DNA of 64,000 bases from Porphyra umbilicalis (Eukaryota > Rhodophyta > Bangiophyceae > Bangiales > Bangiaceae). Shown piece by piece: positions 21,520-32,373 of the stretch; the stretch's first letter is position 1, and every line of letters starts with the position of its first letter. Where the stretch lies: positions 248,001 to 312,000 of the forward strand of contig KV918761.1 of NCBI GenBank assembly GCA_002049455.2, read 5' to 3'. The notes under the pieces were generated by a model that ran no database searches, was not told where the DNA came from, and saw only the letters and a list, made by a program, of their open reading frames with translations. A program made the position numbers and the translations under genes.

Positions 21520-22921
21520 GACGACGCAGCTGGAGAGCTTGCACAGACGGTTGGCGTCGGCCGTGCTTAAAGCAACCGCCGGCCGACCGCCCCCCTCGTC
21601 AGCGACCCCGTGAAGACGCCCAGTGTCACAGTGCCCGCTCCCCACTGAACGCGCTGGGGCGCGTTGGCAGACAGCAACGCCGCGCGGGCCAAGAAAACAG
21701 TGGCCCGACGGTCTTGCATAGAGACGTTCACCTGAGCCTGCCTTTAGGCCATGTCAGTCCAACACAGGCCCTTTGACGACTTTCGCACCGCGCCAGGACC
21801 CTCCTCCAATGCAGGTCGCACAAGGTTTCCAACAATCAAACCGTCTGCCCAGCGGGACGTTGCCACCCTCAATTGTGTCACACGTGCCGAGCCCTCAGTG
21901 GATTCCCCCTTCTTTATGGAGAGGCTAGTGAGGTACCTCTCCAGTCCCCCCGCAACGTCTCATTGGTGGCCGTGCGCTGCGGCTCACGCAACGCTGCAGG
22001 GCCGCCCAGCATCGTACTCGGTGATGGCACCTCAATGAACGAGTCGGGCGGCTGGCTAGTTGGAATCCAGTGCACAGGATGGCACTCCCCAAACGCCCAC
22101 GACTTGATTTGAAAAAATAACGCATGACACGGATCAAAGATTTTGTGTCCAGGTAGGTTCTGTGATGTTCGAGTCTGATTGGCCGCTCACAACTGGTCCC
22201 GAGTTTTGAAACGCTACACTGATCTCTCGTTAATGTCGCCACGCTCTGCGGTCCGCCTCCAACCATAGATATGTGCTCTCAGTTGTGCTTCGCGACGGAC
22301 CGCAGCCGCGATACGTCTCTCTCTTGATGGTGTGTGATCTCGTCAACCGATCGCAGCGGTCCATGTGGCCCCACCACCGACGACACAGTGGTGACACCTC
22401 GATTACTGGGCCGTGCGCCGTATTCGGGTGTTCTCACGCCGTCGACCGCCTTCCTTCAATACCCCCTCCAGTAACAGCAAAGTGCCTGTGTCCATCCAGA
22501 CAACTCCCTCGGGGCTACGTCGTCTCTCGCCTCTCCGTGCTTTGTCTGGTACAGCTATAGCCGCATCAAAGACCTGCTTGCTCCCCCTCACTCGGAGCCT
22601 TCTGTCTTCTTTCCCTTCACCCCAGGAGATACGAGAGAGCGCAGTGTGTTCTGCTCAGCTCATGCGCGCGCACTGCGACAATCATATTGCAACCTCTTCG
22701 GAACACAAAAAAACTGTAGGGTGGAAGATCACATTCACTGCAGACACGTCACTCGCCCCACCGCTCGTTTCTCACCCGCCTACCGCCTCTTCCGCACCCA
22801 GCACGAACGAAGAAAAGGAACACAATGTGATACATGCGGCCCGGCATGAAAACCCTCCACAGGCCTGGAAAAGGCCCGTATCTTGGCGCAGAGCAGCTTG
22901 GCAGTCGCTTTTGGCTTTTTC
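21520..22921. other. region without a convincing gene
   Basis: Contains only short or low-complexity frames; the longest is a Ser/Pro-rich 170-codon frame at 22413-22925 (+). A direct AATCAAA/TTGATT-rich patch lies at 21830-21850. No repeat, RNA gene or transposon terminus was identified. Confidence 0.4.
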
Positions 22922-23944
22922 CTAGGCCACGTTCTTCTCAACCTTGACCGTATTGTGAGCTTGGCGCTTGGGAGCGGCGGCGTCACCGTCGGCACTGCGC
23001 TTGACCGCACTGCTGGCCTAGTTCAAGGCCATGCCGCCTCTCACACCAGGACTCTCCGGCGAGGCGCCGTCCCAAAACTCCAGGTCGGCACTTGAAAGGC
23101 TGTTAAACTCCTTGCACTTGGACCCTAGCGCGAACGTGTCGTTGGCCGCCCCGACGCTGCTCACTTCTGGCGTTCCTGGAGAGTAGAGGAAGACCTCCTC
23201 CACCGTCGGCAAGCCGTGCTTGCACTTGATGTCAGAGAAGCTTTGGGCCTGGTCGGAGGCCGTCGGTTCCGCCATGGAGCTGCTGCCCGAGGCCTCGTTC
23301 GGCGCGTCATAGTCGGCCTCGTCCGAGGCCGCCGCCATGCCCATACGAATCGCCTCCGCTAATCGGCGACGGTGCTTTGCCGCCTTGGCCTGCTGGGCCA
23401 GGACGGCCGGGAGACGACGGGCCCCCTCACGTGCCGCGGCCTGGGCACGCTCGAGCGCGGCCGCGCGGGCGGCCGAGGCCGCTTCGTCCATGGCGATTAC
23501 AGAGAAGCGGCGAGCGTGGGAGGGATCCTCACCTGGGAGGACGACTTGCAGGGCGTGCCAGTGCATGAACCGATGCTCGGCCCTGATAAGGCCGCGGTGA
23601 TAGATACACCCAATGTCGCTCGTCCCGAGTTCCGGGACTCCGTCAGCAACCCTCAGGTTGTGCTCGCTGCGTTCCAAACGTCGGAGCGACCGCAATTGCC
23701 GCCACCCCAGTGCGAGTGCATCCAGTGTGAGTGCGTGCCACAGGTCCCCACGTTCGCTTTTGGCGGGGAGAGACGTCACGGCCGGGACCTGGTTCCAAAT
23801 GAGCTCGGCTGTGGGGCCGCCGACACCGTCATCGGCGCTGCACGTGCCCTGCCCTGAGTGGCTTTTCAAGCCGCGGTACGTCGCTCCGGCAGAGCTTCGC
23901 GCTCCGCCTGGCAACGTAGTCCGTGCCTGCGCTTCCGAGATCAA
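22922..23944 (-). pseudogene. unknown Ala-rich protein, one internal TAG
   Basis: Not recognised. The frame enters at 23944 after a stop, with no ATG at its beginning, so an upstream exon or a lost start is likely. It reads GDLWHALTLDALALGWRQL, LGTSDIGCIYHRGLIRAEHR and FMHWHALQVVLPG, then an Ala/Arg-rich probable coiled coil (ARAAALERAQAAAREGAR), then TVEEVFLYSPGTPEVSS. TAG at 23018-23020 interrupts it. The frame continues with a basic tail (AVKRSADGDAAAPKRQ..KVEKNVA) to TAG 22922-22924. This tail resembles the KRKAADG..KKVKVKRE patch of the 20214-21289 gene, so the two may be paralogues or share a nuclear-localisation module. Confidence 0.5.
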
Positions 23945-25492
23945 ATCAGGTCAAACGTGTCACCGTTCTGACCACCGCGCTGCACAGGATTAGCCCTGAG
24001 ACACGTGGTGATAATGAAACTGGCATCTATTCGAGTGACGATTGCCTCCATGACCGCAAATGTAGGCCAGATTCTGTTCGCAATAGGCTTCGTGTCACAG
24101 TTTTTCGCAACGATCGGGCTACGATCGCCCATGCACACAGCTGCGATTGCCCATCGACACGCGACGGGCGCGGCAGAGTCAACTGGGGCGTCTGGCACGG
24201 TTGAGTTCGGAAGGCCACAACCATCAACACGCGCTCTCATTTCCGCTTATAAAAATGATGTAGCCTACCCTTTTTTTGACAAGTACATGGCCGCTGTCAG
24301 CATCAGTTCGGAAAGGCTCGACGCCAGTTCGACACCCAATCAAACAACTACACGTTTGCTTACGCGGCGCTCTTAAATAGTTTGGAAGCGGCTCGATGCG
24401 GACATTGTTGGCGTTGCTCTAAGTGTCAGATCAGGCTTCTACTTTCCCGCGCAGAATGCAACGTGGACAATGACCTGGTGCCAGAAGCAAGGAACGTCGG
24501 ACAGGCTCCACCTGACCCTTGCTCAGGCGTAAGGGGGAGTCGCCGGCTCCCGAGAGAAGCAAGACTTGGAGCTCCCCCTGTACCAGCCAACGCAAACAGG
24601 GTGTGCAGAGCACGATTCTGCCGGAAAAAATAGGCCTTGACCAATTCCTACCGACATGCCGGCCGGTTATAGGCAGGAAAGCTCACCAGGTAGAGCTCGT
24701 GGCCTATCTTCTCTCTCGCCAGCGTTTTTGCTACTCCATCTCCGTAATACTCCAGAGGCACCCTGTAGCTGCCATTTTTCCGCACAAGCGCTCCAAACTG
24801 ACACCTACAGTCGTCGCTATGGGGATTCCTCTTCGGAACTTCTTGACACATCCCCGATGCCAAGTGGTATGGGGTTGCATGGGCCGTTTCAGTGGACATG
24901 TGCGGCCGTGACGGAGCGGGGAGCGGTGAGTACATTTTTCTCATGATGACATTTATCGAGGATGTCTTCTCCAACCACCCCTTCCCCACCTGTATTGCGC
25001 CCTACTGCACTCGCAACACACCCAGACCTCACTTACGACTGGCCTTCATCAGCTTCCGCCATAGTGTGTCCCCCCATAGAAAGACAGCAACCGCACGGTG
25101 ATGACAAAGGCGTCATGCAAGTACCTGCAGGCAACAGGATCGACGAAGCACGAACAAGACGTGATCCGCCCCGGATCACGTTTTGGACCGCTGCTGATCC
25201 CTTTGGATCAACAGGCCCTCTCACAGAGCCTGCACAGGCCTCTGAAAATTGGGTCGCGACCCGTCGCTTGCACGACTCACGTCTTCGGAGAGCTGCTGAT
25301 CCACTGGCGTCAGAAGGTGCTCTCGCCAGGGTTGTCAGCGTTTGGTTTGGTTTGCCAAACATGAACGTAATTCAACCTGATTCACTTGAACGCTGGAGCG
25401 TTCAGGTTGAATGCAACATGTCAAAGGGCATACTTGTTCCGCGTAATACTTAGTATGCCACGTTTAATGTAGTCGAGAGTGTGCTTGGGGAA
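23945..25492. other. region without a convincing gene
   Basis: No plausible protein. A nested palindrome lies at 25369-25411. A 12-bp palindrome GGGTCGCGACCC at about 25252-25263 recurs beyond the other end of element B (36563-36574). The TSD of element B is at 25493-25497. Confidence 0.5.
25369..25411. repeat. nested palindrome
   Basis: ATTCAACCTGA (25369-25379) pairs with TCAGGTTGAAT (25401-25411). Inside, TGAACGCT (25386-25393) pairs with AGCGTTCA (25396-25403). The two stems overlap by three bases, so they are alternative folds. Possibly a small foldback element. Confidence 0.75.
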
Positions 25493-25497
25493 GTCGG

Positions 25498-25882
25498 TGT
25501 AGCAGATCTCTGCTACCAATCGGCAATTAGCCACGAGTAGCCCCCTTGACTGGCCGAATCCACGGATGTGTGTGACTCGGCTTGTGGCACGCCCTTTGGG
25601 GGGTTACTTCCGCATTGTTTATTTTTTATTGCTTGCCTGTCTTATCTGTCTGCCGGCACTCATTACGATCGCTTGATCGGATGATCGATCGACCAGTGCC
25701 GTTGCTTGTATTAAACCACCGTGGGTCCGGGGTCGCCGTCGTGGGCACCACCCGGCTCCCCATCGGATGCCCTTCAACAAAAGGTCTTTTTCCTCGCCGC
25801 GACGGCGATAGAACTCGCTTTATTGCTTGGCTACGGTCGGTCTCAGTACACTGGTAATTGAACTAACGTTGTTAATACCACA
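25498..25882 (+). repeat. element B 5' LTR
   Basis: 385 bp. It opens with the dyad TAGCAGATCTCTGCTA and contains CGATCG/GATCGATCGACC palindromes at about 25665-25693. The other LTR matches it except at about eight positions. Confidence 0.97.
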
Positions 25883-25884
25883 TT

Positions 25885-25903
25885 TGGTGGAGCAGCAGGG
25901 GAT
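25885..25903 (+). promoter_or_regulatory. element B primer-binding site
   Basis: TGGTGGAGCAGCAGGGGAT begins two bases after the 5' LTR. It is identical over 19 bases to the element A site, which marks the primer tRNA shared by both elements. Confidence 0.87.
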
Positions 25904-26112
25904 ACCCTCGCCTTCATCGTGCCTCGCGGCACGGTGTCCCCGAGAACTTTCTCTCTACCTCGTGGCATTTTGACGGTGTCGATACGGTCGCTTGGCGCGC
26001 GGGGCGTAAGCCATCGACTTGTGGGCGTGGTGCCGGGGGCATCACGGTTGAGATCTCCGACGTTGGCGCGCAGGGCGTAAGCCATGTCGGAACACTTTGT
26101 TCAGGTCCCAGT

Positions 26113-27760
26113 ATGTCTACTGGTGGTACCGGCGGCACTCGGCGAGCCAGAGACGGCAAGTTGCCATCTGGCTACCGGCCGCCGGGCGGGGGACAAGGCA
26201 CTCCTGCCGCCTCCGACGCCCCAACGGACGATGCTCCAACTCCTCCCATCCCTGCGGATCAAGCCGCCTCTGGGCAGATGCAGGTGGTGGAAAGCCTGAA
26301 GGCGGCCGTTGAAGCTCTTCAGCGACGCCTAACGGCCCAAAAACAGACTAACGAGTCTCTGGCGCGAGCCAATGACAAGTTGGTCGACGACGTCGAGGCC
26401 CCGCGCAATGTTGACTCCCATGGGGAGGAACGCCGTGTGGTTAAGTCTCGCCGCCAGTCGGGCGCCAAGACCAAGGACGTCAAGAAGACGTGCAAGGTGA
26501 TTAAGGACAAGTCCGTCCGCAAGGACGCTCCGGCTAACGCCGCGCTTTCCTCATCTTCCGACGATTCCGCTTCTGGGTCAAGCCCGACGTCGTCAGACGA
26601 CGACAACCCCGACGCGACGGACACGTCCTCTTCGGACGATGGCCACGGGTCCCTACACCCGCCGTCGCCCCCAAGTGGGTCCTCGCCGAGCAACAGCTCG
26701 AGCGAGTCGGACGCGGCCGCGCGCAAGCGCCCCGCGAACCCCACCAAACGGAAGGAGCGACTTGAAGAAGCCGATAGGATCAAGGTGATCCGCCCGGCTA
26801 ATAGCCGCTTCAAGACACTCCTGGACTACAGGACGTACTTCCTGATCCGCCGTCAACAGACGTATACGCCTAAAGAGGCACAGCGGTCGCACCGTCTCAA
26901 CAAACGTTTGGACGGAGCGTTCCATGGGCAACATCCATTCACGGGAGCCCTGCCCTTGGGCATCTTCACGTTCTTGACGACCTTTCGCCGCGCGTGCGAT
27001 GCGGCTGGGCTGACGCATGGTCAAGCCCTTCCGCTTATGGTCTTTCGACTAGCCGGCAACGCCAAGATGGCCTTCTCCGGCGCGCTTAACAGCACCCTCG
27101 GACGTAAGCGTTACGCCATCCGTACCTACGGAGATGCCGTCAACTGGCTTCTTTCTAAGTATGCGACACACGCAACTATGGCCAACGCCTATCAAGACAT
27201 CATTACGATGAAGCAACAAGACAACGAGGCGCCCACGGCCTTTGGTCATCGCGTGGAAACGCAATGCGACCTCCTGAACGGTTTGTTCGAAATCCAAGAC
27301 GTTAAGGACGTCTTCATCACTGGTCTTTCAGACCTTGTGCAAGCGCACGTACGGGTACTGAACGACCAGTTCCCCGACCGAACCCTGTCTGAGACGGTCG
27401 CTACCGCCCAGATGTATTGGGATGGTACGAACAAGTTGCGTTTGCAACTCAAGATGACCCGCCCAACGGCGATCAAAATCGCTTACGCGACACAAGACCA
27501 GCGGACGACGACGGAACGACCGTTCACACCGGTTCGCACCCCGCCGCCCCCCTCGGGCCGCCGTCCCTCAAGCCAATCGGGCTGACATCTGTTACAACTG
27601 TAACAAGCCGGGGCACTTCGCCGCACAGTGTGCCGAGCCTTATCGCCCTCGCGAGCGTCGGCAACCGCCTATCGGCGTTCATGCCCTTGCCGACGGTAAC
27701 GTCGAGGAAGACGAGGTCGAGCATCCGGCCGACGCCGTGGACGACTCGAAAAACGTCTAG
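26113..27760 (+). pseudogene. gag: element B Gag, frameshifted before the zinc knuckle
   Basis: From ATG 26113 (MSTGGTGG) a Ser/Asp-rich linker leads to a Gag core (FTFLTTFRRACDAAG, GDAVNWLLSKYA, DVFITGLSDLVQ) and ends at TGA 27583-27585 after SGRRPSSQSG. From 27581, in another frame, comes ICYNCNKPGHFAAQCAEP, a CX2CX4HX4C knuckle, then an acidic tail to TAG 27758-27760. One indel in the C-rich run at about 27540-27580 would join the two; programmed frameshifting is a less likely option. Element A encodes the knuckle in the Gag frame, which supports a mutation here. Confidence 0.9.
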
Positions 27761-30700
27761 GCCGGGTGCCCAACTTGGGGTTGCCCGGCGGAACGCGAAA
27801 GCGTACGGTGACAAGACTCTTACGTCCTGCCCTTCGGCACTATGAGATCGCAGCCACGTTAGGCCCATGCCTGCGCGTAATGCGAAGTTGCCGCCCTGTC
27901 TTTGACACGGGCGCCGGGGTGAACATAGTGCGAATTAGTGTTCTCCCTTCGAACTGGATGGCTTACGCCGAAGAGCTGACTACGCTTCCGCGCATCCGGG
28001 ATGCAAACAACAATCGTGTTGTGACGAAGTATGCGATACATCTATATGTAGACACTGGAGGTGTGCGTCTATTTGACAGATTCCTCGTTGCCGACAAATT
28101 GTCAGTCCCGTGCATTCTTGGCACTGAGTTCATTGAACAAAACATCGGGGGCATTCTGCCGCGCTTGCGCAAGATCGTCTGGCAAGAGCACGTGCGATGC
28201 ACGGAATAGCAACCTCGGCCAACGCCGATCTTAGCTTGTCTTAACGACAGCGCGTGGGACCGCCACTGGCAAGATAAACCCGCTTGGGTTCGAGCCTGCA
28301 AACAGGTGCGTGTCAACGGACACAAGGAGGAGTGGATCATGGCCACATGCGAAACGCCTGGCATGGTTACCATCACACCGAACATTCGGTTGTGCCGACA
28401 CAAGTCCATGGCAGTCGCCCGCGGCATCGCCATCGTCAAACCGGACGAACCATTCCTGGTCAAGTTATGCAACTTCGGCAAGGACCAAGTCATTGTTCGC
28501 AAGAACTCTACCTTGGGGTTTGCAGAACCCTACCAAGGGCCGATGCTTTCCGCCGTCTTGGATGACAACACCCCAAAGGGTGGAACCGAAAACGCATCGG
28601 ACGACGCGAGTCGGGACCCACTCGAGGATCTCGACTTCAGTGGGGCACCCGAGTACCTGCACAAGCAGATTCGAGACATGCTGAAGACGCATTCGGCTAT
28701 GTGGGATGGAACCCTTGGCGTCATCCGTGCTACGGAGCACGCCATCGTCACTCCTCCCGACGCTCTGCCCATACGGGCCCAACCCTACCGAACCGGGCCG
28801 TTCAAACGGCAGATCATCGCTGATCAGATCAACAAGATGTTGAAGCTCAACGTCATTGCCCCTAGCCATAGTTCTTGGGCAAGCCCCGTGGTAATTGTAC
28901 CAAAGAAGAACGGCAAAGCCCGATTCTGTGTCGACTATCGTCGGTTAGACAACATCACCAAGAAGGATGCTTATCCCTTGCCTCGGATGGAGGACTGCCT
29001 CGACTCCTTGGGAGATGCCCAGGTGTCCACGTCTCTCGACTGCACCGCAGGGTACTGGCAAGTACCCCTACGCAAGGAAGACCAAGAGCAGACAGCGTTC
29101 ACAACGCATTGTGGTATATACCACTGGTTATCCATGCCGTTCGGCTTGACAAGCGCGCCCGCTACCTTTCAGCGCGCGTTGGATATTATGCTCTCGGGTT
29201 TGAAGTGGCAGATATGCCTCGTCTACTTAGACGATGTCATCATCTTCTCCGCAAACGCGAAACAACACGTCAAAGACGTTGACACGGTTCTTCACCGTCT
29301 CCGCGAAGCCGGGGTCACCCTCAACTTGGAAAAGTGCACGTGGTTCTCCGATGAGGTCGAGTACCTAGGACACATTGTCCGCCCCGGGCAACTGCACGTG
29401 CACAACAAGAACGTGGATGCTCTGAAGCATGCCAAGTTCCCAACCACAAAGACTCAGCTGAAAAGCTTCTTGGGCATGTGCAACGTCTATCGACGGTTTG
29501 TCAAAGACTTTTCCGAACGAGCAAAGCCCCTGAATGCCCTGACTAGGGCCGAGATCCCACCGGATTTACCACCACCGACGGACGTGGCTATCGCCGCCTT
29601 CAAGGACCTTCGCAACACACTGTTGTGCCCACCGGTACTTGCCTTGCCGAACGCCAATCGGAAACTCGCCGTTGACGTGGACGCATGCGCCGACCAAGTT
29701 GGTTGTACCCTCCTCCAAGAGGAGCCGGGCGAACTGCTTCACTTTGTCGGGTATTGGAGCCGAGGACTCACTGCTGCAGAGCAAAACTACTCCACCACGG
29801 AGCGAGAATGCCTCGGCGTCGTGTGGGCTGTCCTCAAGTTGAGGCACTTCCTCGACGGACAACGGTTCCTCATCCGAGCGGATCACCAAGCACTTAGCTG
29901 GATCTACAGCACGACCGACTCAAGCGGACGCTTGATGCGATGGCGACTTCGCCTTTCCGAATACACATTCGATATGGTTTATAAACCAGGTGCATCGCAC
30001 CACTTGCCCGACTTCCTGTCGCGCGCCTCTACGGTGGCTCCGCCAGAAGATATCCATGATGATATACCCTGTCTGGCATTGGCCGAGACGGCCAACGGCT
30101 TAAGAGCGGGGAGGTACACGGGTACCGACACACCGGAACCGGTGGAGTTCGACGATGTTGTCGAAGCACAACAAACAGACGACTTTTGCGTCGAGATGTC
30201 CACTCGCGTGGAGCGCGGAACGGCCAAGGCCTTCTTCCGCGATGAGCACCACGCTCTGTACCGCCGTGCGCCTTACGGCAATCAACTGGTTATTCCAAAG
30301 TCGCTACGCGAAGGCGTGTTGACCCTTGAGCACCACGCAACCGTGGCCGCCCATCCTGGTATGAACCGGATGTACTACATAATGCGTAAGGCATACTACT
30401 GGCCTTCAATGGTGACGGATATTCATTCGACCATCACCAAATGCACAACTTGTGCGCAAAACCGCCTCGCCTTGCGGCGACACACCACGCCCTTGACCCT
30501 GTTCCAGGCTACCGAGCCTCTCACGGAGCTATCCGTTGACATCTTTGGGCCCATCCCGGCCTCCAAGAAGGGCAACCGCTTCATCTTGGTTATCACCGAC
30601 CGCTTCGCCAAGCTCACCAAGTGCGTCGCCTTGCGGCGAATCACGGTCATGTCAGAGGCGTCAGCCATCATCGACGCGTGGGTGTCAGCCTACGGGCCAC

Positions 30701-31815
30701 CGGACCGGATCCTATCGGACCAAGGGCCCCAGTTCATGTCGAACTTCTTCATCGTTGTGATGAAAATGCTTGGCATTGAAACGGTTCGAACCACGGCGTA
30801 TCATCCCCAAACCAATGGGCAAGTTGAACGGTACAACCGTACCATGGCTACGCAGCTGCGACACTACGTCGCCGACGACTCATTACGATGGGATGAGCTA
30901 CTCCCGGTGATCACCATGGCGTATAATAGCCGACCACATCGGTCGACGGGCATCGCCCCATTTGAGCTCGTTATCCCAAGGCGGATCCCGAACCTCACGG
31001 TTCGCAACGTGCGCCCGGGCACTCCGCTTACCAATAAGGGAACGCTCAAGGATGGGTCACCCCTAGCTCTCAAGCGCGAGTTCATGGCCCGCCTGCGCAA
31101 GCAGATCCCCATCGTGGTCGAGGCCTTGCGTAAGACGCAACAGCGTTACAAACGTAACTTCGACCATCGGGTCGCAACCCGCAATGCGGACGTCAAGATC
31201 GGCGACTACGTATACACGACCAACCACGATCGGCAAAACAAGCTGCAAAGCAAAGCCATTGGACCCTTCGTGGTCGTCGACGCGGACGCGGACGCCTCCA
31301 CGTTTGTCATTGACATTGACGGCGAGGAGAAACGCGTCAGCAGTGACCATGTCACCCCAGCTCCTCGTCCAACGACGACGGACACCGTTCCACACCCCTT
31401 GCTAGATGGTCTAGACCAACGCAAGTCAACCCCGGCAACTGCTGATGAGTATGTGATCGACAAACTCCTAGGCTTACGCCAGACGGGTGACAGCTATAGC
31501 GCTAAGGTGCGCTGGTTCGACTACGGGTCGAAAGACGACACCTGGGAACCCCTGTAGAACCTCCCCCGCAACCTGGTGGTGCGTTTCCTTCGACAGAAGA
31601 AGAAGCATGTACCGGGGTACGAGTGGCAAACGCCAACGCGACGAAGTCGCCGACAGGCCGGGCTCACAACCGTGGCCAACATCGTCATGGACTCCACGTG
31701 GATACCCACTATCCAACATGTCCATGTTACCGGTGACGGAGTTATCCATGCCGATGTCTCTTGGACAGATTCAAGTACCGACGTTGCAATTAAGGAAGTA
31801 ATTCCTGTGGCGTGA
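27761..31815 (+). pseudogene. pol: element B Pol (PR-RT-RH-IN-chromodomain), two TAGs
   Basis: One frame runs from about 27761 to TGA 31813-31815, broken only by TAG 28207-28209 (after the protease) and TAG 31555-31557 (inside the chromodomain). Protease: PVFDTGAGVNIV. Reverse transcriptase: FCVDYRRLD, TSLDCTAGYW, LVYLDDVIIFS (about 29230). RNase H: VDVDACADQVG, TTERE, IRADHQALSW, all acidic residues kept. Integrase: zinc finger HHATVAAHPGMNRM..CTTCAQ, then LSVDIFGP, ILSDQGPQF and NGQVERYNRT as the DDE triad. The chromodomain KVRWFDYGSKDDTWEPL continues after the TAG with NLPRNLVVRFLRQKKK, which shows that the frame past the stop belongs to the protein. Apart from the stops the catalytic set is intact. 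Confidence 0.95.
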
Positions 31816-31836
31816 CTCAAGTCCACTCTGCCGTCC

Positions 31837-32229
31837 ATGACGCGCAACTTTGCGTATGATCCCCAACTTGCCTTGCGGCATTTCTCTCGGCTGAACCGTG
31901 TTTACGGCCCGTATACATATGAGTGGCCGAAATCCGCACAGGCGACACTCATCAGGAGCGATCCCCCCGTACCAGTGCTCCCCAACTGGCTTCTGGTACC
32001 TCCGGTGCAACACTTGGACTCCGTCCTTCGATGCTTGGTAACGACCACAGAAGAAGCATCCGTGGTAATACCACAATGGACCAACACCAGTTGGTACGCT
32101 ACTGCCATACGTGCATGTTTCGAGTCCAAAGTGCTTTTATCAGCAGACTCAAGGGATACAAATCCCACAACATGGGCCATGATGGCCTGCCACTTCCTTC
32201 ATCGCTATGACGATAAACAGAAAAACTGA
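31837..32229 (+). CDS. small ORF after pol, RNase H-like end resembling DIRS elements
   Basis: 130 codons in the pol frame, 21 nt past the pol TGA, starting MTRNFAYDPQ. Its core, SRLNRVYGPYTYEWPKSAQ..NWLLVPPVQHLDSVLR..ASVVIPQWTNTSWY, follows a pattern I associate with the carboxy part of the RNase H domain of DIRS-type retroelements (..hTvDRFAs..N..WL.PP..P.W...W), with the usual Asp replaced by Glu (YEW). That match is from memory and tentative. It could be an acquired second RNase H, a 3' part of pol separated by a stop, or an unrelated protein. No element A counterpart was seen. Confidence 0.45.
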   Translation: MTRNFAYDPQLALRHFSRLNRVYGPYTYEWPKSAQATLIRSDPPVPVLPNWLLVPPVQHLDSVLRCLVTTTEEASVVIPQWTNTSWYATAIRACFESKVLLSADSRDTNPTTWAMMACHFLHRYDDKQKN

Positions 32230-32373
32230 AAAGTGGATACAAACCTGTCAAACGACAAACAATAACAAGACGAAGAAACATCAACACCCTGAAAAGGCGT
32301 AAGACCCCGACATTGTCAACCCCACCCTCCCCCACCGGGATCAACCGAGCAAGTCACTGAACAGTGAACCTCG

